From Anaerolineae bacterium (GTDB taxonomy: Bacteria; Chloroflexota; Anaerolineae; 4572-78; J111), in assembly GCA_020433785.1 (NCBI GenBank), contig JAGRCC010000505.1, forward strand, positions 1-12,053: DNA of 12,053 bases. The letters run 5' to 3'. Of this stretch, positions 5,363 to 12,053 are shown piece after piece. Within the stretch, counting starts at the first letter, position 1; each line of letters starts with the position of its first letter. The position numbers and the translations under genes were made by a program. The notes under the pieces were generated by a model. That model was not told the DNA's origin, made no database searches, and saw only the letters and a list, made by a program, of their open reading frames with translations.

Positions 5363-6625
5363 ATGTCAGATAAAGATCTTAGCACTCATGTTGTCCACGC
5401 CGGTGAAAAACGCGTCAAGCCGCATCACGCGCTTACCACGCCGATTTCGCAAACCAGCACCTATACCTTCAGAAATACGCAAGATTTGGTGGACTATATG
5501 GAAGCCAAGCTTTGGGGCGATGAGATCGAGCGGGAAGAATACGGTCGCTACGGCAACCCCACCATCGCTGCGGCTGAGGCTAAACTGGCTGCGCTCGACA
5601 GCGGTGAAGCGGCCTGTCTCTTTTCCAGCGGGATGGCGGCGGTCACCACCACCCTGTTTACCCTGCTCTCTCAGGGCGGTCACGTTATCTTAACCGATGA
5701 CTGCTATCGCCGCACCCGCCAATTTGTCACCAAATTCCTGGCCCGCTACGGCGTCGAGTCGACTCAGGTGCCGATGGGTGATTACGAAGCTTTGGAAGCG
5801 GCTATTCGCCCTAACACCAAAGTCATCGTCTCCGAGTCGCCCACCAATCCATACCTGCGTGTACTGGATTTGGAAAAGGTGGTGGCCATTGCCAAAAAGC
5901 ACAATATCAAAACCGTCATCGACAGTACCTTTGCTACCCCCATCAACCAGCGTCCCCTGGAATTCGGCGTCGATTTTGTGGTTCATTCGGCTACAAAGTA
6001 TCTGGGCGGTCATAACGATCTGCTGGCCGGGGTGGTAGTCGGGTCCGATTATATGATCGGTGCGATTAAAGAAACTCAGGCCATGCTCGGCGATGTGAGC
6101 GATCCGCACACGGCCTATTTGCTCATTCGTGGGCTGAAAACGCTCGATCTGCGGGTGAAGCGGCAAAACGAAACCGCCGATAAACTGGCCCACTTCCTGG
6201 CCAAACACCCGGCGGTGCGGCGAGTCTACTACCCTGGCCTGGTCAGCCATCCGGAGTATGAAGTCGCCATTGAGCAGATGTCAGGCTTTGGCGGCGTGGT
6301 CAGCTTTGAACTCGATACCGATTTAGCCGGTGCGGGCCGATTTATTGACGAACTGCAAATCCCCTACATCGGGCCGAGCCTCGGTGGGGTCGAGACCCTG
6401 GTCGAGCAGGTGGCTCTGGTCAGCTACTACGAGCTGTCCACCGAAGAGCGAGCCGCCATCGGCATCAGCGACAGCCTGATCCGGCTGGCCGTCGGTATCG
6501 AAAGCGCTGACGATCTCCTGGCCGATTTGGCCCAGGCTCTGGATAAAGCCTTTCGAACCGAGACCTTATTTCAAAGCGTAAACGGCAGTCAGCACCTTGT
6601 CCCGGTGGTCATTCAGCGGCGTTAG
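5363..6625 (+). CDS. metB: cystathionine gamma-synthase, PLP-dependent (plant-like type)
   Basis: 420 residues of the Cys/Met-metabolism PLP family (fold type I). It joins an activated homoserine ester to cysteine to give cystathionine, the entry step of transsulfuration to methionine. Visible marks: YGRYGNPT (60-67, cofactor phosphate and substrate contacts), SSGMAA (88-93), Tyr115 in DDCYRRTRQ, ESPTNPYLR (158-166), Asp187 contacting the pyridine nitrogen in DSTFATPINQ, and HSATKYLGGHNDLLAG with the Schiff-base Lys212. YGRYGNPT, DCYR.TR and TFATP.NQ recall plant and cyanobacterial enzymes more than E. coli MetB. The C-terminus has about 20 extra residues. AAGGAGAG at 5351-5358 sets the start. 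SAM riboswitch control supports methionine synthesis, though a closely related lyase or O-acylhomoserine sulfhydrylase cannot be fully excluded. Confidence 0.85.
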   Translation: MSDKDLSTHVVHAGEKRVKPHHALTTPISQTSTYTFRNTQDLVDYMEAKLWGDEIEREEYGRYGNPTIAAAEAKLAALDSGEAACLFSSGMAAVTTTLFTLLSQGGHVILTDDCYRRTRQFVTKFLARYGVESTQVPMGDYEALEAAIRPNTKVIVSESPTNPYLRVLDLEKVVAIAKKHNIKTVIDSTFATPINQRPLEFGVDFVVHSATKYLGGHNDLLAGVVVGSDYMIGAIKETQAMLGDVSDPHTAYLLIRGLKTLDLRVKRQNETADKLAHFLAKHPAVRRVYYPGLVSHPEYEVAIEQMSGFGGVVSFELDTDLAGAGRFIDELQIPYIGPSLGGVETLVEQVALVSYYELSTEERAAIGISDSLIRLAVGIESADDLLADLAQALDKAFRTETLFQSVNGSQHLVPVVIQRR

Positions 6626-6635
6626 GCTGGTTGGA

Positions 6636-6710
6636 CAGTTAGTTGGATGGATGGTTTGTTGGTTAGTTATCAAAAAATCCGCCCATTTACCCAACCAACA
6701 AACAAACTAA
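6636..6710. repeat. GTTG-rich degenerate inverted repeat after metB
   Basis: The left part is a run of loose GTTGG/GTTAG units. GTTTGTTGGTT at 6654-6664 is perfectly inverted as AACCAACAAAC at 6693-6703, with a 28-nt spacer. It lies just downstream of the metB stop and is not coding. It resembles a short-unit palindromic intergenic element; function unknown. Confidence 0.6.
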
Positions 6711-6715
6711 TTAAT

Positions 6716-6752
6716 AAAAAAGAGTCCGATATCACCTTTCGGACTCTTTTTT
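6716..6752. terminator. strong bidirectional intrinsic terminator
   Basis: A perfect 14-bp stem (6716-6729 with 6739-6752, core GAGTCCGA/TCGGACTC) has a 9-nt loop. Six T residues end it on each strand (6747-6752 on plus; 6721-6716 on minus). It serves both metB and the converging lipoprotein gene. Confidence 0.9.
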
Positions 6753-6758
6753 ATTTCA

Positions 6759-6813
6759 GGAGCGACAAAGCTTGCTTTGTCAAAGCCAAAGTCAAATTTT
6801 ACTTTGACGCTCC
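6759..6813. repeat. branched palindrome (outer stem enclosing two hairpins)
   Basis: GGAGCG (6759-6764) pairs with CGCTCC (6808-6813). Inside lie GACAAAGC/GCTTTGTC (6764-6771 with 6774-6781, 2-nt loop) and CAAAGT/ACTTTG (6787-6792 with 6801-6806). The segment could fold as a three-way junction on either strand. It sits 18 bp after the lipoprotein stop, just ahead of its terminator. It may be a 3' mRNA stabiliser or a small repeat element; neither role is shown. Confidence 0.5.
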
Positions 6814-6830
6814 ACACTTACATTTCCGTA

Positions 6831-8108
6831 CTACGATGAGATAACACTGACGCTAATCTTGCCCCCATCTTCTTGAGAAATTGAGACGGTCAAAGTAGTG
6901 CCGTCTTTCTCAAAAGAGAGTAATGCGGAGGAGTCGGTGATCAAGGCGCCGCCATCATCTTCAGTCCAACCTTCGTCGGTCAGAGATTGGCGATAAAACT
7001 CCACCGCAGTATCGAGACTCGAAGTAGACTTGTACGTGGTTACACCAGCGGCGGTAAACAACTGTTCTGCATCATCCAGGACCGGCACATCGGCTGAGGC
7101 CGGATCAGCGCCGCCGGCCATTCCGCCAAAATCTAGACTTTGGGCGTTTTTAGCTTCAGCCGGGAGTTCGATGGAGACATCTGCGTCGACTTCCAGGATC
7201 TCATAAGTCAGCGTCACATCCCCAAACTCAAACAGTCCCTGTTGATCGGCATCCGTTGGTTTGTAGCCTTCCATCGCCACTTCATACTTGACTACGTAGC
7301 CGCCATCTTCGGCCAGCCAAATTTTGCCATCGACTTTGTCATAAGTGGCGTCCGATAAATCCTCCAGGTCCATGGCGTCGAACGTGCAGAGCTTGGCTTC
7401 GATGCCGTTGATTGTTTCTGTGCCTGAGGTACATTCAGCTGTGTCCGGTACTTCCAGATTCTCATCCGGCGCGAAGAAGCCTTGGTTGAACGTGTCATCG
7501 CCACCAGGCATCGAGATCCACTGCCCACCCATGGCGTCATTGTACATATAAACGGTGTCGCCCATATCGTAAATATCCATATGGTTGACGCCGCCCATCT
7601 GGTCCATGGTGCTGCCTTCCACGTCCATCGCCATATGTTTGGCCGCCGGCTCCTGGCTAGCCTCCAGCAAAATGTTGATCGTTCCCTGAGCCGGCTGGCC
7701 GCCCGATTGGCCATCGAACTTCATCACAAAAGAGATGCGGTAGGATGATAAACTGTCCAACCCCGGTGTGTCAGCTAGGTTGACTTCTTCCCTGTTAGCC
7801 GAGGCGCTTTCATTCGCTTCCGCTTCGACCGTCTCCGCTTCGCTTGCTTCTTCGGTGGCGGCTGGAGCGTCGCTTTCAGCCGCGTCTTCGGCCGGGCTTT
7901 CGGCTTCCATTGTAGACTCAACTGTAGGTTCAACCGCCGCCTCGGCTTCAGCCGCGCTCTCGGCCTCGACCGCTTCCCCGGCCGGTGCTTCAGCTTCCGC
8001 CTCAACCGGTGCGGGGGTAGGCTCTTCGCTGCTGCCGCCGGACAGCCCGCAGGCCAAAGTTGGGATTAAGAAAACGAGCATGGTCCAGATCAAGATATAT
8101 TTTCGCAT
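6831..8108 (-). CDS. surface lipoprotein with Ala/Glu stalk and two predicted extracellular domains
   Basis: 425 residues from the chosen start. The signal peptide MRKYILIWTMLVFLIPTLAC ends in a lipobox with Cys20. Residues 26-105 are an Ala/Glu/Ser/Pro-rich, strongly acidic stalk that could carry the protein through the cell wall. Residues about 118-320 form a beta-rich domain (SSYRISFVMKFDG, then repeated acidic strands with TVYMYNDAMGGQWISM) resembling LolA/LppX-type lipoprotein domains in pattern only; Cys226 and Cys241 could form a disulfide. Residues 341-425 form a separate small domain (PVLDDAEQL, SSLDTAVEFYRQSLTDEGW, FEKDGTTLTVSIS) of a kind I associate with Chloroflexota lipoproteins. 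Function unknown. The ATG at 8108 is preferred over that at 8129 because AGAGGT lies 7 nt before it and the longer form has no ribosome-binding site. No clear promoter was found. Confidence 0.85.
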   Translation of the reverse strand: MRKYILIWTMLVFLIPTLACGLSGGSSEEPTPAPVEAEAEAPAGEAVEAESAAEAEAAVEPTVESTMEAESPAEDAAESDAPAATEEASEAETVEAEANESASANREEVNLADTPGLDSLSSYRISFVMKFDGQSGGQPAQGTINILLEASQEPAAKHMAMDVEGSTMDQMGGVNHMDIYDMGDTVYMYNDAMGGQWISMPGGDDTFNQGFFAPDENLEVPDTAECTSGTETINGIEAKLCTFDAMDLEDLSDATYDKVDGKIWLAEDGGYVVKYEVAMEGYKPTDADQQGLFEFGDVTLTYEILEVDADVSIELPAEAKNAQSLDFGGMAGGADPASADVPVLDDAEQLFTAAGVTTYKSTSSLDTAVEFYRQSLTDEGWTEDDGGALITDSSALLSFEKDGTTLTVSISQEDGGKISVSVISS

Positions 8109-8288
8109 TACATTTACCTCTTTCCTCATCTTATAAATTTCTGTAGTATAGAATGATATATACAGTGTAGGCCGAAGAATAAAACGACCAATAAACTACG
8201 ATTCAAGTATAACCAGGAATAATATAATGTCACGGAATAATGAATTTTTTCTGAAAAGGATTGGCCGGCCAGGGAAAATAGATAGGCA

Positions 8289-8318
8289 TTGCTGATTGTT
8301 GATAGATCATTGTATAAT
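8289..8318 (+). promoter_or_regulatory. possible promoter of the sensor kinase gene
   Basis: A perfect TATAAT lies at 8313-8318, with a weak -35 candidate TTGCTG at 8289-8294 (18-nt spacer). The start would be about 85 nt before the kinase ATG. The rest of the gap 8130-8408 is AT-rich and shows no other feature I can support. Confidence 0.45.
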
Positions 8319-8408
8319 GAGCGTCAACCTCTGTTTCAATCGGAGCGGGTCAAACCAATTACCGAGACAGCAAGGCCGCTGTCTTTTCCTGGGGAGAGCA
8401 GGTGATCG

Positions 8409-10466
8409 ATGATGGCTATCAAGTTAAAAATAGCCTACCGTCTGGCTATAATTACCGGCCTAACCGGGCTTGTCTTAGTCAGCCTGGCGCGATATCTCTC
8501 CGCCCTGCTGAGTCCTCAAGTTTTACCCTCGCTGTTGGTTGAACTCTCGCTCACCTGTTTGGCGGTGTTGATTTTGAGCAGTATCGTTTTTCTGGCGACC
8601 CGGTCGTTGGTTTCAAAGCCGCTGGAAGAATTGGAACACCAATGCCAGCGATTGGCCACCGGCGAGTGGTCCAAACTCGGCCAAAATGACCGATTCGATG
8701 AAATTGGCCAAGTGATCCGGTCTTTTAACCATATGGCTGAGCAGTTGCAAGCCCGGTTTGCCGATTTGACCGAACGGACGACCAACCGCGCCCGCGACCT
8801 GCAAATTGCGGCCGATGTTTCACGCCAAATTACCACTGTGCTGGATATCGACCAGCTTTTACAGCAGGTGGTGACGTTAACCGTGCGGGGCTTTAATCTC
8901 TACTCCGCCTCTATCTTTTTGATGTATGACACCTCCCACAAACTCATCAGCGCCGCCAGCGCCGACGCTGCCGGCCAAATCATTACCGATCAGATGTTTA
9001 ATACGATTCCTTTTGACGCCGAACCCAGCATCATCGCTCTGAGCGCCCGTAGCCGTCAGGCGATTGTCATCGACGATGTACGCCGGTCGTCGGCTTATTT
9101 GCCGATTACCGCCCTACCCGACACCCGTTCGGAGGCGGCCATTCCTTTGATTTTACAGGGGCGGCTGCTAGGCGTCTTCGATTTAGAGGCGAATACCCCC
9201 CATCGTTTTGGCGAAGATGAGTTACGCGTGCTGAAAACCTTAGCCGCTCAAATTGCGGTAGCGGTCAGAAACGCCCGCCTCTTTACCGAACAGGGGCGAG
9301 TGGAAAATGAGATTCGGGAACTCAACGAAAATCTGGAGCAGCGTGTCTTCAACCGGACGCGAGAACTGTCGGCGCTGTATGCCGTCGCCTCAGCCGCCAG
9401 CGAGTCGCTGGATTTGGAGTCGACGCTGGAACGCTCATTAGAACGGGTGCTGACCGTGGTTCATAGTAACACCGGAGCAATCCATCTGTTGGATGAGGCC
9501 AATAACACGCTTAACCTGGCCATTCAACAGGGCTTAACGCCCGGCACAGTTTCGACCTTGAAAATGGTTCCGCTGAACGGCGACCCGGTGCGAGCCGTGC
9601 TGCAAGAGGGCCGGCACATCATCACGGCTGAGGAAGCCGAGCTGCGGGCCATCGCGCCATCGATCCAGTCGGAATTGCATGGCTATGTGGGGCTGCCGAT
9701 GCGCGCCCGGAACCAGACGATGGGCCTGCTTAGTATTTTTACCCGATCCGGGCAGCGACCCCTAACCGAGGAGGAAGTTGCGCTGTTAACGGCCATTGCC
9801 GATCAAATCGGTGTGGTGATTGAAAGCACTAACCTGCGACTGCGGGCCGAACAGGCCGCCGTAATGGAAGAACGCGAGCGACTGGCCCGCGAACTCCACG
9901 ACTCGGTCACGCAGTCGCTTTACAGTCTGACGCTGCTGGCCGAGTGGGCGTCGGACTTGCTCACTGCCCAGCGCGCCGACGAGGCCCGCCAGCGGTTGGT
10001 CGAGATCGGCCAGACCGCTCAGCAGGCGCTGCGCGAGATGCGACTCTTTTTGTTTCAACTGCGCCCGGCCATTTTGGAGCAGATGGGACTGGTGTCGGCG
10101 CTCCAACAACGTCTCGATGCGGTTGAGCGTCGCGTTGGCATCAAGGCCCGGCTGCAAGCCGATGAGTCGCTCGATTTGCCCGCGCCGGTCGAGGACGCCC
10201 TGTATTTAATCACCTTGGAAGCCCTGAACAATGCCCTTAAACACGCCGCCGCCACCGTGGTCATCGTTCGGCTCAAGTGCGATGCCGATATAATTGAACT
10301 GCTGGTTGAAGATAATGGGACCGGCTTTGCCCTCGAGGCCCCGGCCCATAAAGGCGGATTGGGACTAATTAGCATGCGCGAACGGGCCGAGCAAATCGGT
10401 GCGACGCTAGTTATCGGTTCGGAGCCGGCGCAGGGGACTAACGTTAAGGTGTCGCTTAAAATGTAG
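8409..10466 (+). CDS. membrane sensor histidine kinase, HAMP-GAF-GAF-HisKA_3-HATPase (NarL type)
   Basis: 685 residues. Two membrane segments (about 11-32 and 41-63) are joined by a very short outer loop, so sensing is probably through the membrane or by the cytoplasmic domains. A HAMP linker (about 62-118) with DEIGQVIRSFNHMAEQL is followed by GAF1 (about 135-295), a coiled coil (296-320), GAF2 (about 320-480), and the dimerisation/phosphoacceptor region RLARELHDSVTQSL with His497. The ATPase domain shows the N box (EALNNALKH, Asn608), G1 (DNGTGF, 635-640) and G2 (GGLGLISMRERA). It autophosphorylates on His497 and should phosphorylate the regulator encoded 183 bp downstream. The ligand of the GAF domains is unknown. 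Start: ATG-ATG at 8409/8412 behind GGGGAG (8391-8396). Confidence 0.93.
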   Translation: MMAIKLKIAYRLAIITGLTGLVLVSLARYLSALLSPQVLPSLLVELSLTCLAVLILSSIVFLATRSLVSKPLEELEHQCQRLATGEWSKLGQNDRFDEIGQVIRSFNHMAEQLQARFADLTERTTNRARDLQIAADVSRQITTVLDIDQLLQQVVTLTVRGFNLYSASIFLMYDTSHKLISAASADAAGQIITDQMFNTIPFDAEPSIIALSARSRQAIVIDDVRRSSAYLPITALPDTRSEAAIPLILQGRLLGVFDLEANTPHRFGEDELRVLKTLAAQIAVAVRNARLFTEQGRVENEIRELNENLEQRVFNRTRELSALYAVASAASESLDLESTLERSLERVLTVVHSNTGAIHLLDEANNTLNLAIQQGLTPGTVSTLKMVPLNGDPVRAVLQEGRHIITAEEAELRAIAPSIQSELHGYVGLPMRARNQTMGLLSIFTRSGQRPLTEEEVALLTAIADQIGVVIESTNLRLRAEQAAVMEERERLARELHDSVTQSLYSLTLLAEWASDLLTAQRADEARQRLVEIGQTAQQALREMRLFLFQLRPAILEQMGLVSALQQRLDAVERRVGIKARLQADESLDLPAPVEDALYLITLEALNNALKHAAATVVIVRLKCDADIIELLVEDNGTGFALEAPAHKGGLGLISMRERAEQIGATLVIGSEPAQGTNVKVSLKM

Positions 10467-10467
10467 G

Positions 10468-10630
10468 TAAGCTATCAGCAATCAGCTACCAGCCGTCAGC
10501 TTAATCGCTAAAGAGACTTGACGGCCATCATAACCGGCTCCGCACGTCAAAAATTTAGCTGTTAATGGTTGAGAACAGTGTGAGTCCTGATCTATATGAA
10601 AAGCTGATAGCTAACGGCTAAAAGCTGAAT
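10468..10630. repeat. degenerate AGCTGATAGCT-type palindromic repeat between kinase and regulator genes
   Basis: The left cluster (about 10470-10502) holds AGCTATCAGC, ATCAGCTACC and AGCCGTCAGCTT. The right cluster (about 10601-10628) holds AGCTGATAGCT, AACGGCT and AAAGCTGAA, which are inverted versions of the same units. AGCTATCAGC (10470-10479) pairs exactly with GCTGATAGCT (10603-10612). Between them lies a weak promoter candidate, TTGAGA (10569-10574) and TATATG (10593-10598, 18-nt spacer). It looks like a short-unit intergenic repeat element. Confidence 0.55.
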
Positions 10631-10649
10631 GCCTTTTGAGGTTCATTTT

Positions 10650-11303
10650 ATGAGCGAAACGATTCGGATTTTAATAGTTGATGATCATCCGGTTGTCCGG
10701 CATGGTTTGCGTGGGATGCTGAGCCTGAAACCGGGCTTGGAGGTCGTCGGTGAGGCCGAGGATGGCGAAGAAGCTGTGCTTCAGGCGCGGTTGCTTAAGC
10801 CGGATGTGATTTTGCTGGATTTGATGATGCCGCGCAAAGACGGGCTGACCGTAATTAAAACGCTCAAACAGGAGGCGCATTCGCCCAACATTCTGGTGCT
10901 AACCAGCTTGACCGGCGATGAAAAACTTCTGGCGGCTATCGAAGCGGGCGCTTTGGGCTGTCTGCTGAAAGACTCGTCGCCTCAGGAGTTGGTGCGGGCC
11001 ATTCGCGATGTTGCTCTCGGCGAGTTGACCCTTCATCCGGCCATTGCCCGGAAGTTGCTGCGCAGCAGATCCTCGTCGTCGGAACCCCAATCGCCCCACA
11101 ATCTGCTGACCGAACGGGAGATCGACGTGCTCAAGTTGATGGCTCAAGGCTTGAGCAATCGTGATATCGCCGAAACACTGGTCATCAGCGACCAAACCGT
11201 GCGGGGCCACGTTTCCAATATTTTAGAGAAATTACAGCTAGCCAATCGGACCCAGGCCGTGCTGTATGCGTTACGCCAGGGACTTGCCTCGCTCGATCCT
11301 TGA
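10650..11303 (+). CDS. NarL/LuxR-family response regulator
   Basis: 217 residues. The receiver domain (about 5-120) has the acidic pair Asp11/Asp12, phosphoacceptor Asp57 (VILLDLMMP), Thr85 (NILVLTS) and Lys107 (CLLKDSSPQEL), all in their usual places. A Ser-rich linker (139-149) joins it to a C-terminal LuxR/GerE helix-turn-helix (about 150-212): LLTEREIDVLKLMAQGLSN, then IAETLVISDQTVRGHVSNIL. It should dimerise and bind DNA when phosphorylated, most likely by the GAF-GAF kinase just upstream. The ATG at 10650 is chosen over one at 10629 because GAGG lies 8 nt before it and the receiver normally starts this close to the N-terminus; the 10629 ATG falls in the repeat. Target genes are not visible. 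Confidence 0.93.
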   Translation: MSETIRILIVDDHPVVRHGLRGMLSLKPGLEVVGEAEDGEEAVLQARLLKPDVILLDLMMPRKDGLTVIKTLKQEAHSPNILVLTSLTGDEKLLAAIEAGALGCLLKDSSPQELVRAIRDVALGELTLHPAIARKLLRSRSSSSEPQSPHNLLTEREIDVLKLMAQGLSNRDIAETLVISDQTVRGHVSNILEKLQLANRTQAVLYALRQGLASLDP

Positions 11304-11341
11304 TGGGTACCCTACATTTGTAGCGATGCTCCTGTTGCTTC

Positions 11342-11385
11342 CCCCACATTTGTTGGGGATACTACTGTCAAAAATCCCTCTTTTT
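11342..11385 (+). terminator. possible weak terminator after the response regulator
   Basis: CCCCA/TGGGG (11342-11346 with 11354-11358) forms a small hairpin, and GGGAT/ATCCC (11356-11360 with 11374-11378) forms an alternative one followed by TCTTTTT. Both stems are only 5 bp, so this is a weak call for the end of the two-component transcript. Confidence 0.3.
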
Positions 11386-11406
11386 GTTGCTGCCAACTCC
11401 CCACTT

Positions 11407-11558
11407 TTTAGCGTTGAGAGTCGCCTTAAAACATGATACGCTACCCCCAATAAAAACGATTTTTTCTGTTCGACCCCAAACCGGCAAACCCTTCATTGAC
11501 AACCACTATCGGATTTAATATCATGCGCTGGAACTTTAGCGTTGAAGGTCCAGCCTTA
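11407..11558 (+). repeat. direct repeat in the ald upstream region
   Basis: TTTAGCGTTGA occurs at 11407-11417 and at 11535-11545. The similarity continues with small gaps to a shared GCCTTA (11423-11428 and 11553-11558). One copy is upstream of the ald promoter and the other just after its predicted start. Each sits in or beside a 6-bp inverted repeat (TAGCGT/ACGCTA 11409-11443; GCTGGA/TCCAGC 11527-11554). It may be a pair of regulator sites; this is inferred. Confidence 0.4.
11496..11524 (+). promoter_or_regulatory. sigma-70 promoter of ald
   Basis: TTGACA (11496-11501) and TATCAT (11519-11524) are separated by 17 nt, an 11/12 match to consensus. The predicted start near 11531 gives an ald leader of about 80 nt. 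Confidence 0.78.
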
Positions 11559-11611
11559 TTCTAAATTGAGTCATCGGCACATATATTTAATTTTTCTTAG
11601 GGAGGCTAACC

Positions 11612-12053
11612 ATGATTGTAGGAATTTTGAAAGAAATTAAAGTTGCGGAAAATCGCGTTTGCATGACCCCGGCTGGCGTTGAAGTTTTACGGCAGCACGG
11701 CCACACCATTCTCGTTGAAAACAATGCGGGTTTGGCTAGCGGCTTTGATAACACAGATTATGTCGAACACGGCGCGCAGATTATCGATACACCCGCCGAA
11801 ATCTTCGCCCGCGCCGATATGGTCATGCACGTCAAAGAGCCGCAGCCGTCCGAATATAATCTCATTCGCCCTGGTCAAATTGTCTTCACCTACCTGCACC
11901 TGGCTGCCGATGAAGCGTTAACTCACGCGCTGATTAAAAGCAACGCTGTTTGCATCGCCTATGAAACCATCCAGAAAGTGGATCGCTCGCTGCCGCTGTT
12001 AACCCCAATGAGCGAAGTTGCGGGGCGGATGGCTACCCAACAAGGGGCCAAGT
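11612..12053 (+). CDS. ald: alanine dehydrogenase, N-terminal part (runs off the window)
   Basis: 147 residues are present, about 40% of the roughly 370 usual for the family. The enzyme reversibly oxidises L-alanine to pyruvate and ammonia with NAD. The start MIVGILKEIKVAENRV is typical. The three residues that bind and turn over pyruvate are at their family positions: Arg15, Lys75 (HVKEPQPSE) and His96 (FTYLHLA). The last visible part (LPLLTPMSEVAGRMATQQGAK) enters the NAD-binding domain. AGGGAGG at 11599-11605 lies 6 nt before the ATG. It has its own promoter and is probably transcribed separately from the two-component genes. Pyridine nucleotide transhydrogenase alpha shares the fold, but the residues and spacing here favour alanine dehydrogenase. 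Confidence 0.93.
   Translation, partial: MIVGILKEIKVAENRVCMTPAGVEVLRQHGHTILVENNAGLASGFDNTDYVEHGAQIIDTPAEIFARADMVMHVKEPQPSEYNLIRPGQIVFTYLHLAADEALTHALIKSNAVCIAYETIQKVDRSLPLLTPMSEVAGRMATQQGAK

Noticed and set aside
5229..5693. Overlapping plus-strand frame running from the leader into metB
   Set aside because: It crosses both terminators and continues out of frame over the conserved PLP-enzyme sequence, so it is a shadow frame.
5690..6250. Long minus-strand frame opposite metB
   Set aside because: It lies wholly within a clearly coding gene and shows no recognisable domain; long antisense frames are common in such codon usage.
7768..8136. Open plus-strand frame opposite the Ala/Glu stalk of the lipoprotein, coding Ala/Ser repeats
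   Set aside because: It is the antisense shadow of a low-complexity region; no ribosome-binding site or promoter supports it, and the minus-strand frame has a signal peptide and domains.
11304..11611. Possible riboswitch or small RNA in the ald leader
   Set aside because: I found no conserved riboswitch core; only short 5-6 bp hairpins and a direct repeat, reported as such.
1..12053. CRISPR array, tRNA, transposase or phage genes
   Set aside because: No regularly spaced repeat array, tRNA-like cloverleaf with an identifiable anticodon, or mobile-element protein was recognised on either strand.

Overview
The window looks like ordinary chromosome from a member of the Chloroflexota, probably the Anaerolineae side of the phylum. 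This is inferred from gene style: a DUF2723 membrane protein, Ala/Glu-rich lipoproteins, a GAF-GAF NarL-type sensor kinase, a cystathionine gamma-synthase with plant-like motifs, and gene gaps filled with short AT-rich palindromic repeats. No rRNA or marker gene is present to prove it. No phage, transposase, CRISPR array or tRNA gene was seen.

Layout. (1) 1-51 may be the last codons of a plus-strand gene. It meets a minus-strand gene (106-582) at a bidirectional terminator. That gene encodes a small protein with a helical, LEA-like front half and a ribbon-helix-helix-like back half. Its promoter matches the sigma-70 consensus and is followed at once by two copies of a 10-bp repeat. (2) 820-3994 is a two-gene plus-strand unit: a lipoprotein membrane-fusion (HlyD/RND-adaptor type) protein, then a DUF2723 GT-C-like multispanning membrane protein starting 1 nt after the adaptor stop. 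(3) 4085-4954 (minus) is a tandem GNAT acetyltransferase converging on that unit over a shared palindrome. (4) Divergent from it, 5041-6625 holds a sigma-70 promoter, a SAM-I riboswitch, two intrinsic terminators in a row, and metB. (5) 6626-6830 is a structured convergent gap: a GTTG-rich inverted repeat, a strong bidirectional terminator and a branched palindrome. (6) 6831-8108 (minus) is a two-domain lipoprotein on a long Ala/Glu stalk. (7) 8409-11303 is a two-component system: a membrane GAF-GAF histidine kinase and a NarL/LuxR response regulator, separated by a degenerate AGCTGATAGCT-type repeat. (8) 11612 to the window end is the start of alanine dehydrogenase (ald), behind a near-consensus promoter and a long leader.

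Functionally the window mixes envelope functions (adaptor, GT-C protein, lipoprotein, sensor kinase), amino-acid metabolism (metB under SAM control, ald) and a likely DNA-binding protein. I see no single new multi-gene system. The observations most worth checking are the likely self-regulated promoter of the ribbon-helix-helix protein, the tandem-terminator SAM riboswitch with a 9-nt antiterminator match, the dyad between the divergent GNAT and metB promoters, and the translationally coupled adaptor/GT-C pair with no transporter nearby.
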